From the NCBI GenBank assembly GCA_013821455.1, contig JACDGS010000015.1:1-64000 (forward strand): a stretch of 64,000 bases of DNA, read 5' to 3'. The notes beneath the pieces were generated by a model. The model did no database searches. It was not told the origin of the DNA and saw only the letters and a program-made list of their open reading frames with translations. Shown piece after piece: positions 18,518 to 28,140 of this stretch. The stretch comes from Chthoniobacterales bacterium. Lineage in GTDB: Bacteria > Verrucomicrobiota > Verrucomicrobiia > Chthoniobacterales > UBA10450. The stretch's first letter is position 1. Each line of letters opens with the position of its first letter. Position numbers and translations under genes: made by a program.

Positions 18518-20089
18518 CTATGGCACCAAGGTCAAGGTGAGGTCATTCCCATCGCCGCCTTCGTAGCTGGCTTGGAAGTTATTTCCACTTACCATTAGGA
18601 TGGCGCCCTCGGAGAGGTTGCTGAAGGTACCGCTAGTAGGATTGGCGCTGGTGTTGCTAATAACAGTCAAGATCAATCCCTGGCGTAAGTGGCCTTGCAC
18701 TTGGCCGCTGAAGTTAAACGTCGCCCCGCTGTTAATGGTCACTCCGTTGGCGATGACTTTATCCGCGCGCGCTTTGTTCCCTTTGGCTTTGAAGGTACAG
18801 GTATAAGTACTATCTGACTTGAAGGTCAATCCACTTAGACTCGTTAGGCTAGCTTCTTGCTTCGTCCCATGCGCCGGGGCGAGGAATGCCCCCGCGCCGC
18901 TCCCGGTGCCGATAGTTACTGCACCCGCGATGATTCCTTTCCCGCCTAACGTCCCCGCGTTCACACTTACCGCCGCTGTGCCTGTGCCCGAGCCGTTTGT
19001 GTTACTAATGACTAACGTTCCCGCACTCACCGCCGTCCCATTGGTATAAAGATTCGCGCCGCTAAGCGTCAACGTGCCCGTTCCTATCTTCGTTAGGGCG
19101 CCACTTCCGCTATCGCCCGCCGGGCTCCCAGGATACAGGACGCCGGAGAAGGCAGTGCTGAGGTTGTTGCTTCCGACAATCAACATCCCCCGGCCGAGAT
19201 AAGCCGAGCCATCGCCTTCCAGCGACCCAAGGGTAAGGCTTGCGCCGATGTGATCACTCATGTCCATGGAGCCATTGCCGAAGAGTTCCAGCCTCGCCGT
19301 GCCACCCGTGGAGCCGTCCTTAAATTGGATGACGCCACCGCCCGCCCCACTCACGCCGCCATTTGCGATAATGGTCGCATTACCCGCACTGGGGCGGGCT
19401 AGGAGAAAGAAAGTATAGCCACCCAGAGCGCCACTGACTGACCCGCCGTCGTTAATAATCGTACAATCGGCTGCGCTCGCAGTGTGGTAAAAGGCGACAT
19501 ATCCTCCATCTCCCCCATCGATCACACCGCCTAAGGTATGAAAGGTCGCCGAGCCCGCAGTGGCACCAAGATCAAATTGCACGCCGCCGGGAGTTCCATC
19601 GAGGGTGGTGCGCGGTTCGAGTGTAAAATTGACGAGACTTCCTGCAGTGCCGCTGGCAAACGCGAAGCCGCCGCCGTGACCCATCTGATCGACCCCGGCT
19701 ACGAAATTCTGCTGCACCCCGGAAGTATTGACGACGCCCGCACCGTAGAACGTCAGCCCGACGTCAGGCAAGGTCGCGATTCCATAGGAGCTTGCACCCG
19801 GGTTGAAGGCGACCGTTCCCAGGGTGACATTTTGCGAGATGGAGAGCTGGGTGATTGTGGACCCTTCGAATGTTCCTATATCGGTCGAAGTATTGGGCAC
19901 TTGATTCGAGGACCAATTCGCCGCGGTGTTCCAATCGTTATTCGTCGGGTTAGCGAGCCAGGTGCCGCTCTCGGCATAGGTGATTGGGCGTGCCCCAATC
20001 AGCGCGCACGCGGCTAGAAGATTCAAATTGACGCGCACAAAGCGCTGGTGGGCACCTAGTAGGCTTCGATATGTCGGGATTGTTTTCAT
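18518..20089 (-). CDS. Autotransporter-associated beta-strand-repeat secreted protein (copy 2)
   Basis: GTWLANPTNNDWNTAANWSS...GTGTLTLSGANLYTNGTAVSAGTLV...ASYEGGDGNDLTLTLVP. Confidence 0.75.
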   Translation of the reverse strand: MKTIPTYRSLLGAHQRFVRVNLNLLAACALIGARPITYAESGTWLANPTNNDWNTAANWSSNQVPNTSTDIGTFEGSTITQLSISQNVTLGTVAFNPGASSYGIATLPDVGLTFYGAGVVNTSGVQQNFVAGVDQMGHGGGFAFASGTAGSLVNFTLEPRTTLDGTPGGVQFDLGATAGSATFHTLGGVIDGGDGGYVAFYHTASAADCTIINDGGSVSGALGGYTFFLLARPSAGNATIIANGGVSGAGGGVIQFKDGSTGGTARLELFGNGSMDMSDHIGASLTLGSLEGDGSAYLGRGMLIVGSNNLSTAFSGVLYPGSPAGDSGSGALTKIGTGTLTLSGANLYTNGTAVSAGTLVISNTNGSGTGTAAVSVNAGTLGGKGIIAGAVTIGTGSGAGAFLAPAHGTKQEASLTSLSGLTFKSDSTYTCTFKAKGNKARADKVIANGVTINSGATFNFSGQVQGHLRQGLILTVISNTSANPTSGTFSNLSEGAILMVSGNNFQASYEGGDGNDLTLTLVP

Positions 20090-20114
20090 GATCTGTCTCC
20101 TTGGCTTGGGGAAA

Positions 20115-21311
20115 TCAATGGCCGGCTGGTGTCTTCAGGTTTGCAGCATCAAAAAAGTCGATGACTCTGGTGCTCACGCGCTGCGCATAAGGATATCCAT
20201 CGTCGAATTCCCGCCAGAACTGAAAAGCATGCAAACGACTGTCTGGTATCGTTTCAGCTTTATACAAACCAGGGTCGATCCCAGCCGTTTGCAGAGCGCA
20301 TTGCAGGTCTACTATCTGATGAAATGGCATCGGATCGTATTGAGTGTTAATGAAAAAAATCGGTCTGAAAGGCTTATCGGCCGTTGGCGCGGTGACTTTA
20401 GCTACCGGTGAAACGCTTCTTTGAATTGTACGGTCAAAAGTGTTGGTATAGTTTTGGACCAGATCAATAAATTGTGGAAGTGGATCGTCGCCCGCCGGAT
20501 ATCCAACCTCCTGAGTGCGATCGGAGAGATCGTACGCTCCCGATAAACATGCGGCGGCATCTGGTCGATCGCTGGCCGACCAATTGGCCGAGGGAACTGT
20601 ATCGAGTGCTACGAATGCCGCATGACTGCCGCCGGCAGAACCGCCGACCACCGCTACCTTCCCATTGCAACGAGGGTCCGCGCGCGCCGCCCGCACTTCA
20701 GCTTTTATATCGTCAGTTTGTTCTGGAGGTCGCCCCGATGCCGCAACGTCGTGACACGGCTGCTTTTTGATAACTTCACACGGGGCGAGTCGATAACTAA
20801 CAATGAAGGCGTAATAGCCAGCGGATGCGAGGTCCGTGGCACAATTTTCCAACAGTCCGGAATACATACCCCCCGTTTTGAAGCCGCCTTCGTGGACAAC
20901 CAATACCGCAGGCCATGGCGAAGGGGCGCCATTGGTCGGAGGATAGGGACGCCACTCCAGGGTCGAGCCGTCGCCGGGTTGGTAGAGGCTCGGGATAGCC
21001 GTCGCAGTCGGGTCGGGTTGCGGGCTTGGAGTCTGGTGGGGCGAGCAGGTCGAGCAGGCAGCTGGTGTCGGCGTCGTCGTTGGGGGCGTGGCCGTCGGCG
21101 TCACGGTACATGTCGGAGTAGGCGAGTACGGCGGAGTCGGCGTTTGCGCGTTGAGAGTTGGCGTTAATTTAAGGCTAAGCAGCACAAAGAAAAAACAGCC
21201 TGCCGCGGAAAGCAGACATAGAAAAACATGCTTAGCGATGCTCGTGCGTGTGCGACGATGCGGGTGCGACGATGCGAGGTTCTTGGAGTTCATTGGTGAC
21301 GTTGCTAGCAA
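20115..21311 (-). CDS. Secreted alpha/beta hydrolase (HSL/BD-FAE-like) with Pro/Thr-rich linker
   Basis: VLVVHEGGFKTG, VAVVGGSAGGSHAA nucleophile elbow; TPTPPYSPTPTCTVTPTATPPTTTPTP linker. Confidence 0.75.
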   Translation of the reverse strand: MLATSPMNSKNLASSHPHRRTRTSIAKHVFLCLLSAAGCFFFVLLSLKLTPTLNAQTPTPPYSPTPTCTVTPTATPPTTTPTPAACSTCSPHQTPSPQPDPTATAIPSLYQPGDGSTLEWRPYPPTNGAPSPWPAVLVVHEGGFKTGGMYSGLLENCATDLASAGYYAFIVSYRLAPCEVIKKQPCHDVAASGRPPEQTDDIKAEVRAARADPRCNGKVAVVGGSAGGSHAAFVALDTVPSANWSASDRPDAAACLSGAYDLSDRTQEVGYPAGDDPLPQFIDLVQNYTNTFDRTIQRSVSPVAKVTAPTADKPFRPIFFINTQYDPMPFHQIVDLQCALQTAGIDPGLYKAETIPDSRLHAFQFWREFDDGYPYAQRVSTRVIDFFDAANLKTPAGH

Positions 21312-21629
21312 TTTCTATTTGGCCTGTCACGCCTTTTCTTCACCTCCCGGATTTTTTTCGAATGCGATGACTGGGGCTATGGGAGGCCGACGAACGGAGT
21401 CACAAAAAGGTTTCGAGCGGCAACAGTTCGAGCAGCGGCGTTTTGGCGATCTGTCTCGAGCGGACGATGGCTTCCGCGGTGATATGTCGGCATGCCCCTA
21501 CGGCGGCATTTTCGTGCCTCGGGAGTGGGAAGGGGAGGGGGCGGAGCCGGCGGGCTGGAAGGCCGCCAGCCGAGACGGGCAAGATGTCTAATCTTCCGGT
21601 GCAACGTTCTTTTGGAAACGCCCCTAAGA

Positions 21630-23276
21630 CTAAGGGACGACCGTCAGCGTGAGGTCGTTGCCGTCGCCGCCTTCATAGTTGGCCTGAAGGTTATTGCCGC
21701 CGGCCGTGATGATAGCGCCGTCGGGTAGATTGCCGAAAGTGCCGCTGATAGGTGTTGTCGCGGTGTTGTTGATCAAGGTGAAGACGAAGCCCTGGCTTAA
21801 AGTTCCCTGGATTATCCCGCTGAAGTTAAAGGTAGCGCCGTTGTTGATTGTGACTCCTTTGGCAATGACCTTATCGGCCCTGGCCTTATTCATCTTCGCC
21901 TTGGCGGTGTAAGTGTAAGTGCTAGCAGCGTTGAATGTGAGTGTGCTTTGCATTGTGAGTGTTAGTTGATGCCCGGTACCATGGGCGGGAGCGAGGATAC
22001 CTCCCGCGTTGATCGTCACCGCGCCGGCCAGCGTGCCGCTCCCACCTAACGTTCCGCCGTTTACCTGCACCGGGCCGGAGCCGGTGGCGGAGCCGTTGCG
22101 GTTGGTGGCGACAACCGTCCCGGCAGTGATGATAGTGCCGCCCGTATAACCATTGGCGCCGCTCAGCGTGAGTCTGCCAGTTCCAATCTTTGTTAGGGCG
22201 CCGTTAATTTGGTTAGGTGAGATGATGCCGGAAAAGAGAGTGTTGAGGTTGTTGCTACCGATAGTTAGACCGCTCGCACTTAGATTAAAATGCCATCACC
22301 TTCGAGCGAGCCGATAACGACGGAAGCGATGCCATTAGTCACGAGCGTGCCATCGCCGAATATCTCTACGCGCGCGGTGCCGCCACTCGCTTGGGAGCTG
22401 ATGGAAATGACACCGCCCAAACCACCGTTTTGCCCGCCATTCGCGACGAGCAACGCAATACCGGCGTTGGAGAACTCGTAGAAACTAATTGCCCCTCCTG
22501 CCGCACCCGCGACCATTCCACCTTCAGCAACGAGGAAGCCGTCACCTACGGTCGACCCATCGTAGAAGTTAACGCTTCCGCTGGTGCCGAAGTTGTCGTG
22601 ACTATCGGCGGTGCTGGCGTTGATCGTGAAGACGGCGCTCGCTGACGTTGAGTTATCGAAGAATGAAACTCCGCCTCCGAAATTACCGGCGCCCGCACCA
22701 CCATCGAGAACAAAGACCGCGCGCTCGGCCGTAGCGCTATCGTGAAATAACACGCCGCCACCGTTAGCGTGGCACATGAAACTCGACTGGTCCGCCGTCG
22801 TCGTATTAGCGAAAAGGGCGGCGCCGTTCGCCCCCAGGTTATAGACCACTCCCGCGCCGGAGGCAGCGCTCTTGGTGAAAGTAACCGTCCGGATATCATT
22901 CGAATTGGCTCCCATGGCGGTAAAGTTCTGCATGATCCCGGAGTTATTGACGATACCGGCTCCGCTGACAGTTAGCCCGCCCGATTGCCCTATGAACATA
23001 ACTCCGGGAGGCGAGATGTTATAGGCACTGGCCCCCCGGATTGAAGACGATGCTGCCGACCGTTGTCATTTCCGAAAACGAGATACCGGTAAGATTGGAA
23101 ACGCCGAAAGTCGCGACATCGGTTAGGCTATCAGGCACGGTCGCGGGCGTCCAGTTGGCGGCCGTGTTCCAATCGTTGTTAGTAGGATTAAGATCCCAGG
23201 TCGCGCTGCCCGCATGAGTGACATGGGTGGCCAAAGCCAGAGTGAGAGTCAAAAAGAGATATCGTAGTGCTTTCAT
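21630..23276 (-). pseudogene. Autotransporter-associated beta-strand-repeat protein (copy 3) with two frameshifts
   Basis: Homologous segments in ORFs 23019..23459, 22280..22999 and 21630..22070 lie in different frames; G6 tract at 23032-23037 and a 1-nt loss near 22285. Confidence 0.75.
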
Positions 23277-23504
23277 AGAGTTAGGTTCGTTAGGCGCGCG
23301 TTTATTGAACGTCATCAACATAGTACCAGGGGTTACCCTTGCATTTCGAGCTATTTTTTCGAAGAAGTGCCATTCCTTACGGCGGGAAGAAGGACGGAGG
23401 CAGGTTTCGCTCGCGCCGCGGGTCGCATCGCCGAAAAGCTCGGAGGGCTTGTCGCGCAATCCCTGGCCTGCGTCGGGCGGTTTGTGCCATTACACGGGAG
23501 ACCA

Positions 23505-23738
23505 ATGAATCGCCTCTGCTTCGGCGACAACCTCCAGTGGTTGCGCGACCCGAAAGAGTTCCCCGACGCCAGCGTCGATCTCGTTTACCTCGACCCGCCC
23601 TTTAACTCCAACGCCGACTACAACGTCCGCTTCCGCGAGAGCAGCGACGAAGCGAGTCAGGCGCAATTCCACGCCTTCACCGACACCTCAAGCTGGGCCG
23701 ACGCGGCCGAGACCTACCATCAATTCATCGACGTCTGA
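23505..23738 (+). pseudogene. N-terminal fragment of Mod-like site-specific DNA methyltransferase
   Basis: MNRLCFGDNLQWLRDPKEFPDASVDLVYLDPPFNSNADYNVRFRESS...FTDTSSWADAAETYHQFI then stop. Confidence 0.75.
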
Positions 23739-23798
23739 TCGCCCGTCACTGCAATTCCTTCTGGATCCGTCATCCGGTAAGGACTAGATCCGAGATGA

Positions 23799-24388
23799 AT
23801 GGCGATCGAGGAATTTTCTGACTTCATTCAGACCAATTACGAGATTCATGAGTGGCGTCATGCCTCCGCCATTTTGAGGCCGATTTTGCAAACGAATACC
23901 GCGACCTCACTGACGTTTTGAGCGGATTCCGAATTAACCGAAGCCAGTTAGTAATCGGCGGGGGAAGAAAGTCAGATATCGCCGGCTGGATGGACACGCA
24001 GTTCTATCAGCGCGGGTGGAAGGAAAAGCACTTCGATACAAAGATCGTCGTTGATACTACCGAATTCCAGTCGCCAACTCATAAAGTTGACTGCTTTAGA
24101 AACCGCGTCGCGTTGGAAGTCGAATGGAACAACAAGGACCCGTTTTTTGACCGCGACCTAAACAACTTCCGGCTTCTCTTCGAGCTGCGGGCCATCTCCA
24201 TCGGAATCATTGTTACTCGGTGCGACGAATTACAAGGCGTATTCAATGAGCTCCGCATTGGGACAAAGTACGGCGCGAGCACCACACACATGGGGAAACT
24301 TCTCCCGCGCATCGAAGGCGGTGGCGGAGGAGGTTGTCCAATCCTCGCGATTGGGATAAAGAAAAGCCTCTATGACGAAAATCATTAG
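23799..24388 (+). CDS. BglII-family type II restriction endonuclease (N-terminus frameshifted near 23872-23875)
   Basis: EKHFDTKIVVDTTEFQSPTHKVDCFRNRVALEVEWNNKDPFFDRDLNNFRLLFELRAISIGIIVTRCDEL...GASTTHMGKLLPRIEGGGGGGCPILAIGI; YEIHEWRHASAIL encoded upstream in a different frame. Confidence 0.8.
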
Positions 24389-25073
24389 TCGCGTCCTCCC
24401 GGCCCCGGCGGTTGACCTAAGCGAAAAAGTCTGGGGCCGCTTCGGAACCATCCTCGCCGACCCACCCTGGCAGTTTCAGAATCGGACCGGAAAGGTCGCG
24501 CCAGAACACCGACGCCTCTTGCGCTATCCGACGATGGAGTTGCAGGAAATCATGGATCTGCCGGTGGGCAGCGTGGCCGGCGCCCGCTCCCACCTTTATC
24601 TGTGGGTCCCTAACGCGCTGCTCCAAGAAGGTCTGCAAGTGATGAAAGCCTGGGGCTTCACCTACAAGGCCAATATCGTCTGGTTTAAGGTGCGTAAAGA
24701 CGGCGGCCCGGATGGCCGGGGAGTAGGCTTTTACTTTCGCAACGTCACCGAGCTTATTCTCTTCGGAGTTCGCGGTAGCATGAGAACGCTGCAAGCCGGT
24801 CGTACCCAGGTCAACATGCTCGCTACCCGTAAACGTGAGCATTCCAGAAAGCCCGACGAGATATACGATATCATCGAGTCATGTTCGGTAGGTCCTTACC
24901 TTGAGCTCTTCGCTAGGTTCTGCCGGGAAGGCTGGCAGCAATGGGGCAATGAAGACGTAGAACAGAATACAATGTTTAATGTTGCTCATCGAAAGGGCCA
25001 CGTTGAACCCCAACTGCGTTTGCTGGAGTCACCTCAAGGCTACCGCGGGGGAAGCGAAAAACGCTCTGCTTGA
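24372..25073 (+). CDS. MT-A70 family adenine-specific DNA methyltransferase
   Basis: ILADPPWQFQ catalytic DPPW; SHLYLWVPNALLQEGLQVMKAWGF; KPDEIYDIIE; overlaps REase by 17 nt. Confidence 0.88.
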   Translation: MTKIISRVLPAPAVDLSEKVWGRFGTILADPPWQFQNRTGKVAPEHRRLLRYPTMELQEIMDLPVGSVAGARSHLYLWVPNALLQEGLQVMKAWGFTYKANIVWFKVRKDGGPDGRGVGFYFRNVTELILFGVRGSMRTLQAGRTQVNMLATRKREHSRKPDEIYDIIESCSVGPYLELFARFCREGWQQWGNEDVEQNTMFNVAHRKGHVEPQLRLLESPQGYRGGSEKRSA

Positions 25074-25087
25074 ATTGCTATTAACGG

Positions 25088-25219
25088 CAACTCTTGCAAA
25101 AGGGCTACCCAAAAATCCAGATCGTCACCATCGCCGGCCTCCTCGACGGACCGATACCATCAATGCCCCCGCAACTAAACCCCTTCACCATGGTCGGAAG
25201 AGAGACTAACGAAACGTAA
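25088..25219 (+). pseudogene. C-terminal fragment of the same Mod-like DNA methyltransferase family
   Basis: Frame from 25088: QLLQKGYPKIQIVTIAGLLDGPIPSMPPQLNPFTMVGRETNET*. Confidence 0.6.
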
Positions 25220-25261
25220 GCAGACGGAGATGTTGTAAAGAAATTTCGTTAGCCGAAACTA

Positions 25262-26644
25262 ATGGAGGACGTGTCGATCGAAGGAAAATGGTGGATTTTT
25301 GGAGCTGAAGCCCCGCCGCAATTTGGCGCGCTAACAAATTCCGATGGTCTCCGCCTGAGCGTTAAAGTTCCTCAGGATCTTTCGATTGGGGAAACAATGG
25401 GCGAGCCTGTCAGATTCGGCCAGGATACGTCGGTTCCTGAGATTATCGTAGGAAGGAACGCGCACAACCGACCGGTGACGTTATTCGGATGTTTTGCGCT
25501 GCCAGCGATTTCTGCGGGGTTAAAGACTTACGACATTCAGGCAATCGCCGGCGTTGAAGGCTTGGAATTCGAGACGTGGGGTGAAAAGGGTATCTTTGCA
25601 GCAAGTCTCGATATCGAGATGTTACATAGTTGGCTTGGGGACAAGGTTCTGAAGCAGTCGACTATTGAAGGAGGAGAATCCGTATGGAGCGAGATTTCGG
25701 CGAAAGACTTGGTAGTCGATGTCACGCCAGAAATTCAAATGAGGATCGTTCGGTTCGTCGCGATCTCGGAAGAGTGGAGCGAGTATCGCTTCAGCGGAAA
25801 ACCTAGAGTCTGGCTACATTTTAAGTTTCCTCAGTCACTCTATGACGTTAGCAATCGATGGATTCCTTTCGTGGTTCGCTTTTTCTCACTTCTCGTTGGA
25901 GTAGGATTACGCTACAACGCGGTCGAAGTTTACAAGGACGATCCCTACGCACCCAACTTCGAGGGCCTCCCGGTTGAAGGAACCATCATTCGAAGCCGGC
26001 AGGCGCGGCGGACCAAAAAGGAAATCATCACTCCTTTTATGCTTGCTTCCTACCCGAGGATTGCAACTCAGTTCACAGAGATAGTTCAAAAATGGGCCGA
26101 AGTAGACTCGAAGCTGGGACCGGTCATAGACCTATTCGCAATCGTCGCTCTTCGTGATCGCCGCCTGCACGCAGACGCCGAATTTCTCTTTCTTGTGCAG
26201 GCGCTAGAAGTCTATCACGCGAGAATGTTCGATTCTAAAGCGCTTCCTACCGAAGAACATCGTCGCCGGGTTGATGCGATCGTCGATGCCGCTCCAGAAG
26301 CGCTACGCAACTGGACACTTCGAAAGTTGCGGTTCGGAAATTATAAATATTTGGATGAAAGAATCGCCGAGGTCTTTCAGCGTCACGAAGATGAGGCTCG
26401 GCAACTCTTCGACGATGTCGAGCAGCTTCCAGAGAAAATTCGCTATACCCGAAATCATCTCACTCATCACAGTGCAGATATTGACTCACCCAAATACCTG
26501 AAAGCTCCCGCAATGGCGCAGGTAAACTTTTATCTTCGGGTTTTTCTTTGGGTATGCTTGCTCAAGGAGACCGGTGCGCCGCGAGATGCTATTAATCGTC
26601 TCATCGGTAAACACAGGGATGCGAAATTTGTGAACCTGAGTTGA
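25262..26644 (+). CDS. ApeA-like HEPN-domain protein (putative anti-phage defence)
   Basis: 460 aa; ApeA-type N-terminal domain features (EGKWWIFGAEAPPQFGALT...TLFGCF) and C-terminal HEPN motif RYTRNHLTHHS (RNxxxH). Confidence 0.7.
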   Translation: MEDVSIEGKWWIFGAEAPPQFGALTNSDGLRLSVKVPQDLSIGETMGEPVRFGQDTSVPEIIVGRNAHNRPVTLFGCFALPAISAGLKTYDIQAIAGVEGLEFETWGEKGIFAASLDIEMLHSWLGDKVLKQSTIEGGESVWSEISAKDLVVDVTPEIQMRIVRFVAISEEWSEYRFSGKPRVWLHFKFPQSLYDVSNRWIPFVVRFFSLLVGVGLRYNAVEVYKDDPYAPNFEGLPVEGTIIRSRQARRTKKEIITPFMLASYPRIATQFTEIVQKWAEVDSKLGPVIDLFAIVALRDRRLHADAEFLFLVQALEVYHARMFDSKALPTEEHRRRVDAIVDAAPEALRNWTLRKLRFGNYKYLDERIAEVFQRHEDEARQLFDDVEQLPEKIRYTRNHLTHHSADIDSPKYLKAPAMAQVNFYLRVFLWVCLLKETGAPRDAINRLIGKHRDAKFVNLS

Positions 26645-26829
26645 TAGAGCTCTATAAGTAAGGGTCAGTTTACTGTCGACACTCATTCCTCAGTCCCTGC
26701 CGCTCGCTGTCTTTAAACTTCGGTCGCAAGAGCGTGTAACTCCTATCCGGGTGATCTTCAGATCGGGTGGCATTTGCCTTGAAATCCTACCCGCCTTGGC
26801 AGACTCGCGTCTCGAAAAGGATACGCACT

Positions 26830-27992
26830 ATGAAAAACCCAATTACTCATTCTAACATCATCGTTCTGCTAGCTACCACCTGGCTCTCGCTCGCGAGTGT
26901 CGCATTCGCCGTCACCCCTCCGCCCGGTGGCGACTATCCCGGAGCTAATACCGCTTTGGGTGAGGACGCACTTCTCAATCTGACGTCGGGCCAGACCAAC
27001 ACCGCGTTGGGTTTCAATGCGCTCCTAAGTGTAACCTCTGGCTTTGGCAATACGGCGACCGGCGGCTATGCGCTCGCGTCGGATACCAGTGGCGGCCCAA
27101 ACACGGCCGACGGCGGCCTGGCCCTGCAAAATAATACGACCGGCTTTTTTAACACCGCTCTGGGAAGCTCTGCGCTGACGAACAATACGACAGGAGCATC
27201 AACACCGCCGTCGGCCAATCCGCGCTCTATACCAGCACTATCGGGCATGACAATGTTGCGGTCGGGATGGATGCGCTGCTCTTCGCTACAACAGGAAACT
27301 TTAACACCGCCGTCGGGAACTCGGCGCTGGGCGACGTGTCCACGGGAAGCACGAATATCGCGGTTGGTTTTGCCGCCGGCAGTGCGCTTAAGACCGGCAC
27401 CTACAACATCGACATCGGCAACCGGGGAGGCGGGCCGAAGGAGTCTTACAAGGTCCGCATCGGCACGCCGGGAATACAAAACAACGCCTATATCGCCGGC
27501 ATCTACGGAGCTACGGTAGCTGCCGGTGTGCCCGTGGTCGTAGATGGCGACGGCCGCTTGGGCACGACCACCTCGTCGGCCCGCTTCAAGGAAGCGATCA
27601 AGCCGATGGATAAGTCGAGCGAAGCGTTGCTCAAGCTCCAGCCGGTGACTTTCCGTTATAAGAAAGACTTAGACTCGTTAGGTATTCCGCAGTTCGGTCT
27701 CGTTGCGGAGGAAGTAGCGAAGGTCGATCCCGACCTGGTCGCGCGCGATGAGTCAGGCGAACCTTACACGGTGCGCTACGAAGCGGTGAACGCGATGTTG
27801 CTCAATGAGTTCCTCAAAGAACACCGCAAGGTGGAAGGGTTGGAAACTTCCCTCGCGCAGGAGAGGAAGATCTCGGCCGCGGCGATTGCCGAACTCAAGC
27901 TCATGCTCCAGGAGCAGGCCCTGCAGCTCGAGAAGGTGAGCGCACGGCTGCAGTCGAAGGAGACAGAGCCGCGCCTGGTAGGAAATCGGTAG
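26830..27992 (+). pseudogene. Beta-roll repeat fibre/adhesin with S74 intramolecular chaperone domain (copy 1), frameshift near 27193-27196
   Basis: ORF 26767..27519 continues homologously in ORF 27267..27992; ends SSARFKEAIKPMDKSSEALLKLQPVTFRYKKDLDSLGIPQFGLVAEEVAKVDPDLV. Confidence 0.75.
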
Positions 27993-28140
27993 GGTCGCAG
28001 GCGCACAGAAGGATCAGGACTGAACTTGAGGAAGAACTTGCCAGGCGATTTCTTCGATCCCGTGAATCCTGTAAATCCTGTCTGGTTTGATCTTACAACC
28101 AGGTAGCAGGACCTTTACTAGTTAGGCTAGCAGGTCGGTG

